From Candidatus Gottesmanbacteria bacterium (GTDB lineage: Bacteria; Patescibacteriota; Microgenomatia; JACPZF01): a stretch of 17,439 bases of DNA. Numbering within the stretch: the stretch's first letter is position 1; every line of letters starts with the position of its first letter. The notes below the pieces were generated by a model, which was not told where the DNA came from, ran no database searches, and worked only from the letters and a program-made list of their open reading frames with translations. Below, piece by piece: positions 6,799 through 13,425 of the stretch. The stretch covers positions 1-17,439 of the forward strand of contig JACPZF010000046.1 of assembly GCA_016195615.1 (NCBI GenBank), in the 5' to 3' direction. A program made the translations under genes and the position numbers.

Positions 6799-7071
6799 CT
6801 ATTCTATCCGAATCGACAATCTCATCCCCAGTCCTCTTACAATCTTTTCTAAAAACAAAATCGTCGGGTTACTTTTATCAGATTCTAATCTTGCTATCGC
6901 TGTTTGTTTAGTACCAATTCTTTCCGCCAAATCTTTTTGCGTCAGGCCTTTTTTTATTCTTGCTTCGATTAATTTGGAAATCAAAAGATATCTTGGCTCA
7001 AGCTTTTTATATTCTTGAAGCACTTTTTTATTTCTTAATAGTTCTTTTTTAAGAGTTTTCCAGTTTTTCAT
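6799..7071 (-). CDS. XRE-family HTH antitoxin (HigA-like)
   Basis: 90 aa. A helix-turn-helix is clear at residues 43-64 (LTQKDLAERIGTKQTAIARLES), with the Cro/XRE continuation SNPTILFLEKIVRGLGMRL. The N-terminal 40 residues are helical and charged (LKKELLRNKKVLQEYKKLEP), as in HigA-like antitoxins encoded behind HigB/RelE-type toxins. It lies downstream of the toxin gene (toxin first, the reversed HigBA order) with a 26-base gap. It has its own strong promoter there, so antitoxin can be made without toxin. Role by family: neutralises the toxin and represses the locus. Confidence 0.85.
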   Translation of the reverse strand: MKNWKTLKKELLRNKKVLQEYKKLEPRYLLISKLIEARIKKGLTQKDLAERIGTKQTAIARLESDKSNPTILFLEKIVRGLGMRLSIRIE

Positions 7072-7077
7072 AAAATG

Positions 7078-7106
7078 AATATAACATATACGTTATATTA
7101 TGTCAA
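7078..7106 (-). promoter_or_regulatory. Promoter and operator between HigB-like toxin and HigA-like antitoxin
   Basis: Minus strand: TTGACA (7106-7101), spacer of 17, TATATT (7083-7078), then 6 bases to the ATG at 7071, so a leaderless antitoxin mRNA is predicted. The -35 hexamer lies inside the last codons of the toxin gene. An inverted repeat ATATAAC-N6-GTTATAT (7079-7098) covers spacer and -10 and is a likely binding site for the antitoxin's HTH. Confidence 0.75.
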
Positions 7107-7424
7107 TTTGTTAAGACGATTCATGGCCGTACTTATTTCCTGTCGTGGAGTCTTTTGAGTTTGTTTTTTAAAAGCATGCAGAAGATAAATTTTTTGCTTT
7201 ACGAAAGAGTAAAAAATTCTAATTTCTTGTTTGCCTCTAATGCGCAGTTCGTAAATATCGGAAGTTACTTTTTTAGAATGCGGCATTCCCAGCAAAAAGC
7301 CGTATTGAGAAAGAAGATCAATTTCTTGGCCGATTTTAGCTATCGCTTGATGTTCTTGAGTTTTAATAAACTCTTCGACTGGTTTTTCGCCGCGTTTTGT
7401 CTCAAATAAAATAATGGCCCACAT
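7098..7424 (-). CDS. HigB/RelE-family toxin (phage Gp49-like)
   Basis: 108 aa from the ATG at 7424. A longer reading from 7484 would add 20 residues unlike the family. Recognisable stretches are the N-terminal ILFETKRGEKPVEEFI, DIYELRIRGKQEIRIFYSF (family 'LwElR...g.yRi.Y') and LLHAFKKQTQKTP (family 'LlhgF.KKtqktP'), the last followed by EISTAMNRL. Known role: ribosome-dependent mRNA cleavage, blocked by the HTH antitoxin encoded directly downstream. A TATCAT box 6 bases before the ATG suggests a leaderless transcript. The gene appears intact. Confidence 0.85.
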   Translation of the reverse strand: MWAIILFETKRGEKPVEEFIKTQEHQAIAKIGQEIDLLSQYGFLLGMPHSKKVTSDIYELRIRGKQEIRIFYSFVKQKIYLLHAFKKQTQKTPRQEISTAMNRLNKLT

Positions 7425-7430
7425 CGAATC

Positions 7431-7436
7431 ATGATA
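7431..7436 (-). promoter_or_regulatory. -10 box of the HigB-like toxin gene
   Basis: Minus strand TATCAT followed by exactly 6 bases and then the ATG at 7424. No -35 consensus is seen, so promoter strength is uncertain. Confidence 0.4.
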
Positions 7437-7459
7437 ACACAATTTGAAAGAATCTTGCG

Positions 7460-7495
7460 ATTCCCGACGTTCGGCATGTTTCAACCTCGGAGGTT
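7460..7495. repeat. Structured intergenic repeat, copy A
   Basis: Plus strand: a constant block ATTCCCGACGTTC (7460-7472), ten bases, then the hairpin AACCTC-G-GAGGTT (7483-7495). The hairpin overlaps the stop codon of the phosphotransferase gene. A homologous copy lies at 10533-10573, also directly behind the stop of a minus-strand gene. No T-run follows the hairpin, so it is not a standard terminator. Confidence 0.7.
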
Positions 7496-8387
7496 AAAAA
7501 TGGTGTACCACAACATAGTCTGATAGTTGTTTTTTGTGAATCAATATTTTCTTTTTATCTTTTAAACCAATAACATGCTCTAAATTTGTAACCACCAGTC
7601 TGTCTTCGTAAAATTGTCTTCTTGTCTCGAAATACTCATCTGTTATCAATTTATATTCGTCATAAACTTTATCTAAAAAATCCTTTCCGTATTTATTAAG
7701 AAACGTAAAATCAAGGGCTGGATCTCCAATGGAAATGTCGCCAAAATCAATAATTCCAGAAAGAGTGTGTTTGTGGGGATCCACAATAATGTGTTCCGGC
7801 ATGATATCGGAATGTGTTACACATAGTTTTATGTTGCTTTTCTTCATTACTGCAAAAAAATTATTAAATATCTTTTCTATCCATTGTTGTTCTGAGGTTG
7901 AAATGAAAGGAAAAACCTTTTGTTTTATTTTCTTCAAACGATTTTGCCATGCTTTAAGACCTTCCAATCCATATTTTCTTAGCGCTTTTATTTTTTCGAG
8001 AGGAAATGAATGTAGCGCACTAAGAAAGTATGCCAATTGTTTGGCAATAGTCAATAGTTCTTCTTGGGAAAATGTACCAGCCAATTCTTTTTTAAATTGT
8101 ACACCTGAAATAAAAGGATAAGTTACGTACGGAAACTTAAGAGTTTTATCGGCATGAAGTTTAAGATTTGGTATTGGTACCGGCGATAATTTTTTAAATT
8201 TGGTAATGAAATCTACTTCTGCAGGAAGTTTATCGGCGTAATATTTCCTTCTGGGAAAACGAAATGTCATTTTTTTATTAACCAGGAAAACAACAAAATC
8301 CCAACCATCATCAAAAACTTCTATTTGTTCTTCAGAAATCGCAGGAAAAATCTTTTTTATTACTTGCAAATATTTTTCATCATTCAT
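7494..8387 (-). CDS. APH-family phosphotransferase (aminoglycoside/kinase-like fold)
   Basis: 297 aa. The catalytic loop THSDIMPEHIIVD (191-203) has the Brenner-motif Asp194 and a His in place of the usual Asn, as in the 'HxDxxxxH' of APH(2'')-type enzymes. DFGDISIGDPALDF (214-227) carries the metal-binding Asp. The N-lobe has FVVFLVNKKMTFRFPRR (31-47), where the antibiotic kinases keep the ATP-contacting residues. The family phosphorylates small hydroxylated molecules such as aminoglycosides, choline or sugars. The substrate cannot be told from sequence, so resistance should not be assumed. Unusually for this window, a good Shine-Dalgarno (AAGGGGG) sits upstream of the ATG, inside the end of the preceding frameshifted gene. 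The gene is visibly A+T-richer than the core genes. Confidence 0.82.
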   Translation of the reverse strand: MNDEKYLQVIKKIFPAISEEQIEVFDDGWDFVVFLVNKKMTFRFPRRKYYADKLPAEVDFITKFKKLSPVPIPNLKLHADKTLKFPYVTYPFISGVQFKKELAGTFSQEELLTIAKQLAYFLSALHSFPLEKIKALRKYGLEGLKAWQNRLKKIKQKVFPFISTSEQQWIEKIFNNFFAVMKKSNIKLCVTHSDIMPEHIIVDPHKHTLSGIIDFGDISIGDPALDFTFLNKYGKDFLDKVYDEYKLITDEYFETRRQFYEDRLVVTNLEHVIGLKDKKKILIHKKQLSDYVVVHHF

Positions 8388-8389
8388 AC

Positions 8390-8649
8390 CTAACGTTCCC
8401 CCTTATTTCCTCTCTTCATTTTTAACGGTCTTTTAAAGACAGAAACCACGACATATCTTAAAGTGTAACCGTCATAATAATAGAATACGCCTAATTTGTA
8501 GCCGTCTTTTTCCAAGGTCTTTGATCTCGGACTTTCAGTTATCCCCTATTAAATATTTCTTGAATATGATCATTAGTTAAACCGTGTCTCTCCATGTCTT
8601 TGAGGGCATTTTCGGTGAAATCGCAGAAGTAAACGATCGACTTTTTCAT
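8390..8649 (-). pseudogene. Small gene broken by a one-base frameshift (possibly DUF4258/RelE-fold-like)
   Basis: From the ATG at 8649 the frame reads MKKSIVYFCDFTENALKDME and on to EIFNRG, then stops at 8541-8539. The neighbouring frame continues at once with ITESPRSKTLEKDGYKLG, then VFYYYDGYTLRYVVVSVFKR, and stops at 8392-8390. One base added in the G4 run (8546-8543) would join them into one 86-residue protein: an N-terminal helix pair followed by a beta-rich half. That layout resembles small DUF4258/BrnT-like proteins, though the family is only a guess. It starts 7 bases behind the GNAT gene and its end overlaps the Shine-Dalgarno of the phosphotransferase gene, so it sits in an operon. 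A sequencing error in the G run would give the same picture. Confidence 0.65.
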
Positions 8650-8656
8650 ATAATTT

Positions 8657-9196
8657 TTACCAATTGGGAGGTCTGGGAAGAATAATATCTGTTTTTTTAT
8701 TTGCTAAAACTTTTTTCATAAAATTATCCGATGAATTCCAGTAAAGCACAAAATCATCGCTCTTATTCTCTATTCTTTTTCCATTTTCATAATAAATGAA
8801 TCGCCTTATTGAATCACGATCAGTTTGAAAACCACACTTTTGATAAAAATCGCTATTGTACTCTCCACAAAATCCTACTCCTGAAATATTTTTTTTCGCT
8901 AAGTATTTCCTTACCGCAAGCATAATTTTTTTACCATATCCCTTACCACGTTCGTTGGCAATAATTCCCCCTATACCTAGAATACTAAATATTTCCTTAT
9001 TAAAATTAACCGGCTGCACTGATATTAATATACCAGCGGCAAGAATTTTTTCACCTGCTTTTAACAAGAAAAAATGATTGTCTCCTAAGTCAGACTTATT
9101 CGAAGGACCTTCTTTAAATTCTCGCAGATGTGCTTGGGTTATTTGTTCAAATTCACTATCTGTTAATTCTTTTCCCGTTTTAATTAATAATTTCAT
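8657..9196 (-). CDS. GNAT-family N-acetyltransferase
   Basis: 179 aa. The acetyl-CoA pyrophosphate loop is clear: GIIANERGKGYGKKIMLAV (77-95), with the R-G-K-G-Y-G signature at 83-88. GEYNSDFYQKCGF (111-123) is the following motif-B region, where 'FYxKxGF' is diagnostic. The C-terminal about 40 residues lie beyond the core fold and may shape the acceptor site. Acceptor unknown. The gene starts 2 bases behind the stop of the methyltransferase gene, with no Shine-Dalgarno, and is followed 7 bases later by the frameshifted small gene. This points to a short accessory operon of methyltransferase, acetyltransferase, small gene and phosphotransferase. Confidence 0.85.
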   Translation of the reverse strand: MKLLIKTGKELTDSEFEQITQAHLREFKEGPSNKSDLGDNHFFLLKAGEKILAAGILISVQPVNFNKEIFSILGIGGIIANERGKGYGKKIMLAVRKYLAKKNISGVGFCGEYNSDFYQKCGFQTDRDSIRRFIYYENGKRIENKSDDFVLYWNSSDNFMKKVLANKKTDIILPRPPNW

Positions 9197-9198
9197 AA

Positions 9199-9780
9199 TT
9201 AATTGTTTACCCCTAGTCCAACTGTATACGTTTTGCTTGCTACCACGGTGGTATAGTTTCCGAAGATTTCTTTAAAATTTCTTTTAAAAAATTCCTTGAG
9301 GCCGGAAATAAAAACGAAATATAATTTGCCTTCTGGCTTCAGATGTTTTTTCGCGTCCTCCATCATGATCCAATACAGTTCCTTTCCGGTTTTGGCAGGA
9401 ACATTACAGACGATATTGTCGAATTTAATATCAGAAACGTTGCTAAATCCATTGCTTAAATAAATTTTGCAGTTATTAATATTATTAACGGCTATATTTT
9501 TATTGGCATAATCTATCGCGACAAAATCCTTATCAACCATGTGAACTACTCCTTCTGGAGATAGCTTGGCAATGACTATACCCGCTGCGCCATAGCCGCA
9601 TCCCAAATCTAACGACACATCATCTGGTTTAACATCGATATTATTAATCAGAAGTTCTGTGCCTTCGTCGATATTTTTAGGACTAAAAAGTCCCCACGTG
9701 GAGTGAAAGGTAAAATTAAAACCTCGTAAGTTTTTTTGAAAAACAATATCGCTTTTTAAATTAAAATCGCGAGAAGGCAT
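9199..9780 (-). CDS. RsmC/MTS-type class I SAM-dependent methyltransferase
   Basis: 193 aa. Motif I LDLGCGYGAAG (57-67) binds SAM, and VDKD (82-85) is motif II. FDNIVCNVPAKTGKE (120-134) stands where RsmC/YbxB-like enzymes carry N-P-P-[IF]-x-x-G-K. Here the second position is Val and the fourth Ala, so the N-P-P core is changed to N-V-P. The size fits the single-domain RsmC-like proteins (16S rRNA guanine-N2 methylation by family), but the altered motif makes the base target uncertain. The N-terminus includes FHSTWGLFSPKNIDEGTELL, like the 'F.t.pGvFs...iD.Gt.lLl' of the family, so the ATG at 9780 is supported. It lies directly behind a terminator and probably opens a new transcript. Confidence 0.82.
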   Translation of the reverse strand: MPSRDFNLKSDIVFQKNLRGFNFTFHSTWGLFSPKNIDEGTELLINNIDVKPDDVSLDLGCGYGAAGIVIAKLSPEGVVHMVDKDFVAIDYANKNIAVNNINNCKIYLSNGFSNVSDIKFDNIVCNVPAKTGKELYWIMMEDAKKHLKPEGKLYFVFISGLKEFFKRNFKEIFGNYTTVVASKTYTVGLGVNN

Positions 9781-9798
9781 AGCATGAATATTTTAGCA

Positions 9799-9824
9799 CA
9801 AAAATAGAGCCTAATCAGGCTCTA
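9799..9824 (-). terminator. Rho-independent terminator
   Basis: On the minus strand, the 8-bp stem TAGAGCCT/AGGCTCTA with loop GATT is followed directly by TTTTT. It lies 22 bases behind the stop of the HAD-like gene and before the methyltransferase gene. Confidence 0.88.
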
Positions 9825-9846
9825 GAATTATACCTTAAAAATTAAA

Positions 9847-10404
9847 TTATTTTGTTTCTACAAGATCACTTGTATTATTTGCCAAATCATCAATCCCACC
9901 AAATTCTTTTACCACAATTGATTTAATCTTTACTTTTAAATCCGGCCGAATATGAGGATGGGTCATTTCTTTTTCGCCGCCAATACTTTCACAATCGTCT
10001 TCGATTAAAACATCAGGCAATATTCTTTCTGCCACGTCTTTGTAGTCTTCTCCTTGTTGGCGAAAGAAAAGATTTTCGCTGTCAGGAAACCGGTATTTCT
10101 CTAAAATATTTTTAATACCTTCGATTTCCGATTTTATTCTTCGAGAAGTAAGATAAAAAATAGTTGCGTCTTGGTTTTTCCAATTTGTTAATTTCGCCAC
10201 AGAATTACTGTTGGGTATATAACTTGCGTAGTCGCCAACAGAACCTACCTCTACTTTGTTATCAGACGCTGAAGTAAATACTACGTTTCTTTCCTCTTGC
10301 CTTATTCCCCATTCTTTACTTTGCCGCACGATCTCTTCCCGGTTTAAATTTTTCGCCAAACCATGCATTAATATCGTGCCTTCGGTAAAAACCAGAATTT
10401 TCAT
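9847..10404 (-). CDS. HAD-like protein lacking the nucleophile aspartate
   Basis: 185 aa. The layout is that of a HAD-superfamily domain: an N-terminal strand ILVFTEGTIL (3-12) where active enzymes have hhhDxDxT; a strand ending in YLTSR (84-88), the motif II Thr/Ser position; a Lys/Arg-rich helix; and VLIEDDCESIGG (132-143), the motif IV acidic pair. At motif I the nucleophilic Asp is replaced (F-T-E-G-T), so classic phosphoaspartate chemistry is unlikely. KEFGGIDDL near the C-terminus is distinctive of a group of uncharacterised proteins I recall with the same TEGTIL and DDCESIGG motifs. Function unknown. A TATCAT box sits 6 bases before the ATG and a good terminator follows, so it is probably a single-gene transcript. 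Confidence 0.7.
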   Translation of the reverse strand: MKILVFTEGTILMHGLAKNLNREEIVRQSKEWGIRQEERNVVFTSASDNKVEVGSVGDYASYIPNSNSVAKLTNWKNQDATIFYLTSRRIKSEIEGIKNILEKYRFPDSENLFFRQQGEDYKDVAERILPDVLIEDDCESIGGEKEMTHPHIRPDLKVKIKSIVVKEFGGIDDLANNTSDLVETK

Positions 10405-10410
10405 ACTTAA

Positions 10411-10416
10411 ATGATA
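10411..10416 (-). promoter_or_regulatory. -10 box of the HAD-like gene
   Basis: Minus strand TATCAT, then 6 bases, then the ATG at 10404. The -35 region is weak (TTTGTA at a 16-base spacer). The spacing equals that of the two toxin-antitoxin promoters. Confidence 0.4.
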
Positions 10417-10532
10417 TCGTGATTATTCACTCTACAAATCCCGAGATTTCTGGTAATGATCGGTTACCAAAATTACCCATTCGAGATTTAATAAGGAGTT
10501 GGACATAAGCAAATTAAATATTATTTATAAAA

Positions 10533-10573
10533 ATTCCCGACGTTCAGCTACGATTCAACATCTGATGTTGAAT
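10533..10573. repeat. Structured intergenic repeat, copy B
   Basis: Plus strand: the constant block ATTCCCGACGTTC (10533-10545) is identical to copy A. After seven bases comes the perfect inverted repeat ATTCAACATC-T-GATGTTGAAT (10553-10573). It lies 5 bases behind the stop of the Mpo1-like gene. Compared with copy A the stem pair C-G is replaced by A-T, keeping pairing. The rest of the 174-base gap (10405-10578) holds no gene I can support. Confidence 0.7.
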
Positions 10574-10578
10574 TTGTT

Positions 10579-10857
10579 CTATTTAGCCAACAGAACGTAA
10601 AGAACTATCAAAACGAAAAAAGGTAGGGCGAATAATGATTGGCCTTTTAGACCATGCAGGGGATTAACCGATTGTTTTTTTGTTTTCGCATATTGATAGA
10701 TGTGCCCTAATTCTTGAGTCAATCCTCCCACAAAAACCAATAATAGACTTTTTTCAATTATTGCCAAACCAAGAAGCGCAAATCCTACTAAGTGAATTAT
10801 CTTATTAACAGTACCTTCGTGAAAATCGACAAATTGCTGGAAATATTTTTTAAACAT
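10579..10857 (-). CDS. Mpo1/DUF962-like small membrane protein
   Basis: 92 aa. FHEGTVNKIIHLVGFALLGL (12-31) matches the DUF962/Mpo1 'H....Nk.iHl.Gip' motif with His13, Asn18 and His22. GLTQELGHIYQY (45-56) matches the second 'Q.iGH..fE' motif with His52. Hydrophobic segments lie at about 21-33, 36-48 and 73-90. In yeast, Mpo1 is an Fe(II) dioxygenase that shortens 2-hydroxy fatty acids, and its conserved histidines are the ligands. The bacterial relatives are poorly known, so an enzymatic role is inference. The gene is at the short end for the family. It follows pnp by 21 bases on the same strand and is probably the last gene of that operon. Confidence 0.65.
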   Translation of the reverse strand: MFKKYFQQFVDFHEGTVNKIIHLVGFALLGLAIIEKSLLLVFVGGLTQELGHIYQYAKTKKQSVNPLHGLKGQSLFALPFFVLIVLYVLLAK

Positions 10858-10878
10858 CCTAACTATTATATCAGAAGT

Positions 10879-13083
10879 TTAAAATCTTGGTCTTCGGGGA
10901 CCGGAGGGGCGGAAAGGTCTTTGGCCGCCGCGGTTAAAATCGGAACGATTACCACCACGCGGCTCGCGCGGCTTATTGGCATCTTCGCCAAAAAGCATAG
11001 ATAAATTTATTCTGCCTTGATCGTCTATTTCCATTACTCTCACTTTGACTTTTTGTCCAATGCTTACGACATCGCTGGGGTTAGAAACAAATCCCGTTGA
11101 CATTTGCGATACATGCACCATACCTTCTTTGCCTGGAATGACTTCCACAAATGCCCCAAATGGTAAAATACGCTTTACTTCGCCTTCAAATTCCTCCCCA
11201 GCTTTAATTTGTCTCGTTAGCATAGTAACCCAAGACGCCGCTTTTTCCACATCTTCACTGCTTACTCCAGCAATACTAACACTGCCGTCATCAGAAACAT
11301 CAAGGGTGGTGTTGGTTTGAGCCATGATTTGCCGAATAACTTTTCCTCCCGGACCGATGACTTCGCCGATTTTTTCCGTATCAATTTTAACAACTTTAAT
11401 TTTGGGAGCGTATTTCGATAGTTGCTTTCTCGGCTCCGGCATGACACTAATCATTTTTTCCAAAATAAATAATCTGGCTTCTTTTGATTGCTCCAAAGTT
11501 TGTTTAATCATCTCTTTTGTCAAACCGTCAATTTTTACATCTAACTGTACGGCTGTAATACCTTTTTTCGTACCGGCAACCTTAAAATCCATATCGCCCC
11601 CAAAATCTTCAATGCCGATAATATCGGTTAAGATGCGAAAGTCTTTCTGGTCTTCGGAGGTCATGAGTCCACAAGCGATACCGGCAACCGGCTCAGTGAT
11701 GGGAACACCTGCATCCATTAGAGATAATGTTGATCCGCAAGTTGAGGCCATGGAAGTTGAACCATTAGACGAAACTACTTCTGAGACTACTCTTATGGCA
11801 TAGGGAAACACATCTTCGTTGGGAATTACTGGCAACAGTGCCCTTTCCGCTAACGCGCCGTGTCCAATTTCACGCCGCGAAGGGAAACCAAATCTGCCGG
11901 TTTCTCCCACCGAATAAGGAGGCATGTAATAATGATGCATGTATCTTTTTGTTTCTTCGCCTTCCATTTTTTCTAAGTACTGTTCTAAGGACGGAGCGCC
12001 AAGCGTGGTAATTGTTAAGGCCTGGGTTTGACCTCTTTGGAACATCGCCGAACCGTGGGTCCTAGGCAGAACACCAACTTCAATATTAATGGGCCTGATA
12101 TCTTTTAGTCCTCGACCATCAGCTCTAGTATTTTCCTTAAGAACTAGTTCTCGAACATATTTCTTAAAAAGTTTGTCAAGAATTTTGATAATTTCCTTAA
12201 GCTCGTATTTTTCCTCATAACTGGTCACTATCTCTTCTGCTAAAACTTGCAAATCGTCGCCTTGATTCTCTTTGGTGGCTTTGTTCTTTACCATCGCCAG
12301 AAGTTCTTTTTTGTATTTTTTGTCGATTTGCTCAACTAGCTCTTTGTCGACAACTTCTTCTGGCACGGCTTTTTTCTCCGCCCCGACTTCTTTGACCAAA
12401 TCTTTGATGGTATTTAAAATTAAATCTTTTTTTTGTGAAGAGAAATCAATGGCCGATAAAAATTCATCTTCTGATACTTGGTTGGCCCCAGCTTCGATCA
12501 TCAATACCTTTTTTTCGGTATGGGTTACGACTAAATCCAATTCGGAATAATCCATTTCGGCAAAAGTCGGGTTGATTAAAAATGTCGGAGTTTTTTCTCC
12601 CTCTTTGGGGTTTACCAAACCTATTCTGGCTGCACTTACCGGTCCTTGCCAAGGTATCGGAGAAATTGCCAGTGCCGCTGAAACCGCGTTAATTGCTAAA
12701 ATATCAGAATCGTTTTCTCCATCAACTGACAAAACCGTGACAATTATTTGTACTTCTTTGCGATAATTTTTGGGAAAAAGGGGTCTTACGGAACGATCAA
12801 TAAGTCTGGCTTTTAAAATGGCGTCGTCGCTAGCTCTGCCTTCTCTTTTAACCCATCTTGAACCCTTGATTCTTCCCCCAGCATAAAGTTTCTCAGCATA
12901 TTCTACGGTTAAAGGAAAATAATCTAAATCGGCTTTTTCTTTTCCCTCCACGACAGTTGCTAAAACCATGGTATCGCCGATTCTTCCTACGACCGCGCTC
13001 GTTGCCTGTTGGGCAAACCGGCCAACCTCAAAACTCATGATTTTACCGTCAACATCGGCTTGTTTGGCGACTATTTTGGACAT
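10879..13083 (-). CDS. pnp: Polynucleotide phosphorylase
   Basis: 734 aa, usual PNPase length. The order is RNase PH-like domain 1 (about 10-145), the all-helical linker domain (about 235-315), RNase PH-like domain 2 (about 320-545, with GDMDFKVAGT at 496-505 holding the metal-binding Asp497 and Asp499 and Lys501), KH (about 563-620, loop IGPGGK) and S1 (about 632-697). A short tail rich in Arg, Gly and Pro (704-734, with RGG) is likely to bind RNA. The enzyme degrades RNA 3'-5' with phosphate, releasing nucleoside diphosphates. It starts 8 bases behind rpsO, the rpsO-pnp arrangement known from many bacteria. No Shine-Dalgarno stands before its ATG, which suggests translation coupled to rpsO. 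Confidence 0.97.
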   Translation of the reverse strand: MSKIVAKQADVDGKIMSFEVGRFAQQATSAVVGRIGDTMVLATVVEGKEKADLDYFPLTVEYAEKLYAGGRIKGSRWVKREGRASDDAILKARLIDRSVRPLFPKNYRKEVQIIVTVLSVDGENDSDILAINAVSAALAISPIPWQGPVSAARIGLVNPKEGEKTPTFLINPTFAEMDYSELDLVVTHTEKKVLMIEAGANQVSEDEFLSAIDFSSQKKDLILNTIKDLVKEVGAEKKAVPEEVVDKELVEQIDKKYKKELLAMVKNKATKENQGDDLQVLAEEIVTSYEEKYELKEIIKILDKLFKKYVRELVLKENTRADGRGLKDIRPINIEVGVLPRTHGSAMFQRGQTQALTITTLGAPSLEQYLEKMEGEETKRYMHHYYMPPYSVGETGRFGFPSRREIGHGALAERALLPVIPNEDVFPYAIRVVSEVVSSNGSTSMASTCGSTLSLMDAGVPITEPVAGIACGLMTSEDQKDFRILTDIIGIEDFGGDMDFKVAGTKKGITAVQLDVKIDGLTKEMIKQTLEQSKEARLFILEKMISVMPEPRKQLSKYAPKIKVVKIDTEKIGEVIGPGGKVIRQIMAQTNTTLDVSDDGSVSIAGVSSEDVEKAASWVTMLTRQIKAGEEFEGEVKRILPFGAFVEVIPGKEGMVHVSQMSTGFVSNPSDVVSIGQKVKVRVMEIDDQGRINLSMLFGEDANKPREPRGGNRSDFNRGGQRPFRPSGPRRPRF

Positions 13084-13091
13084 AAAAAGCT

Positions 13092-13361
13092 TTATTTGGG
13101 TAATTCTAATTTCTTAATAATTAATTTATATCTTTTATCGTTTTTTTTAGCTAGATAGTTTAATAATCTTCGTCTTTTGGAAACCATTGAAAGTAATCCT
13201 CTCCGGCTGTGAATATCGTTTTGATGAATTTTTAAATGCTCGGTAAGTTTCTTAATCCGTTCTGATAAAAGCGCTATTTGCACTTCTGGAGAACCCGTAT
13301 CTCCTTTGGTATTGGCAAATTCGTCGATGATTTTTTTCTTAGCATCAGAGGGCAAAGACAT
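13092..13361 (-). CDS. rpsO: 30S ribosomal protein S15
   Basis: 89 aa from the ATG at 13361 (MSLPSDAKKKIIDEF...), matching the normal S15 start and length of about 88-89. A GTG at 13388 in frame would add nine residues foreign to S15. The 16S-binding segments GDTGSPEVQIALLSERI and HQNDIHSRRGLLSMVSKRRR are intact. S15 binds the 16S rRNA central domain early in 30S assembly. In E. coli it represses its own mRNA; whether the leader here (TATAAT at 13431-13426, about 60 bases of leader) does so is unknown. Upstream stands a large palindromic repeat. pnp follows after 8 bases. Confidence 0.97.
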   Translation of the reverse strand: MSLPSDAKKKIIDEFANTKGDTGSPEVQIALLSERIKKLTEHLKIHQNDIHSRRGLLSMVSKRRRLLNYLAKKNDKRYKLIIKKLELPK

Positions 13362-13425
13362 AAACTTTCGATCAACCAAGCTAAACACATAAAAACGGTA
13401 TTAGCCTTAGTTTGTCGTCCTAGGC

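Noticed and set aside
10418..10507. Short GTG-started frame (29 residues) containing NDRLPKLPIRDLIRSW, faintly like a HicA N-terminus
   Set aside because: Too short, the match is loose, and the frame ends before any toxin core. At most a remnant, and I cannot support it.
10405..10578. Possible tRNA or small RNA gene in the gap
   Set aside because: No cloverleaf, anticodon arm or CCA end could be laid out. Only the repeat copy B is supportable there.
11324..11803. 159-codon open frame on the plus strand
   Set aside because: It lies antisense inside pnp, shows no family-like motifs, and is explained by the codon use of the real gene.
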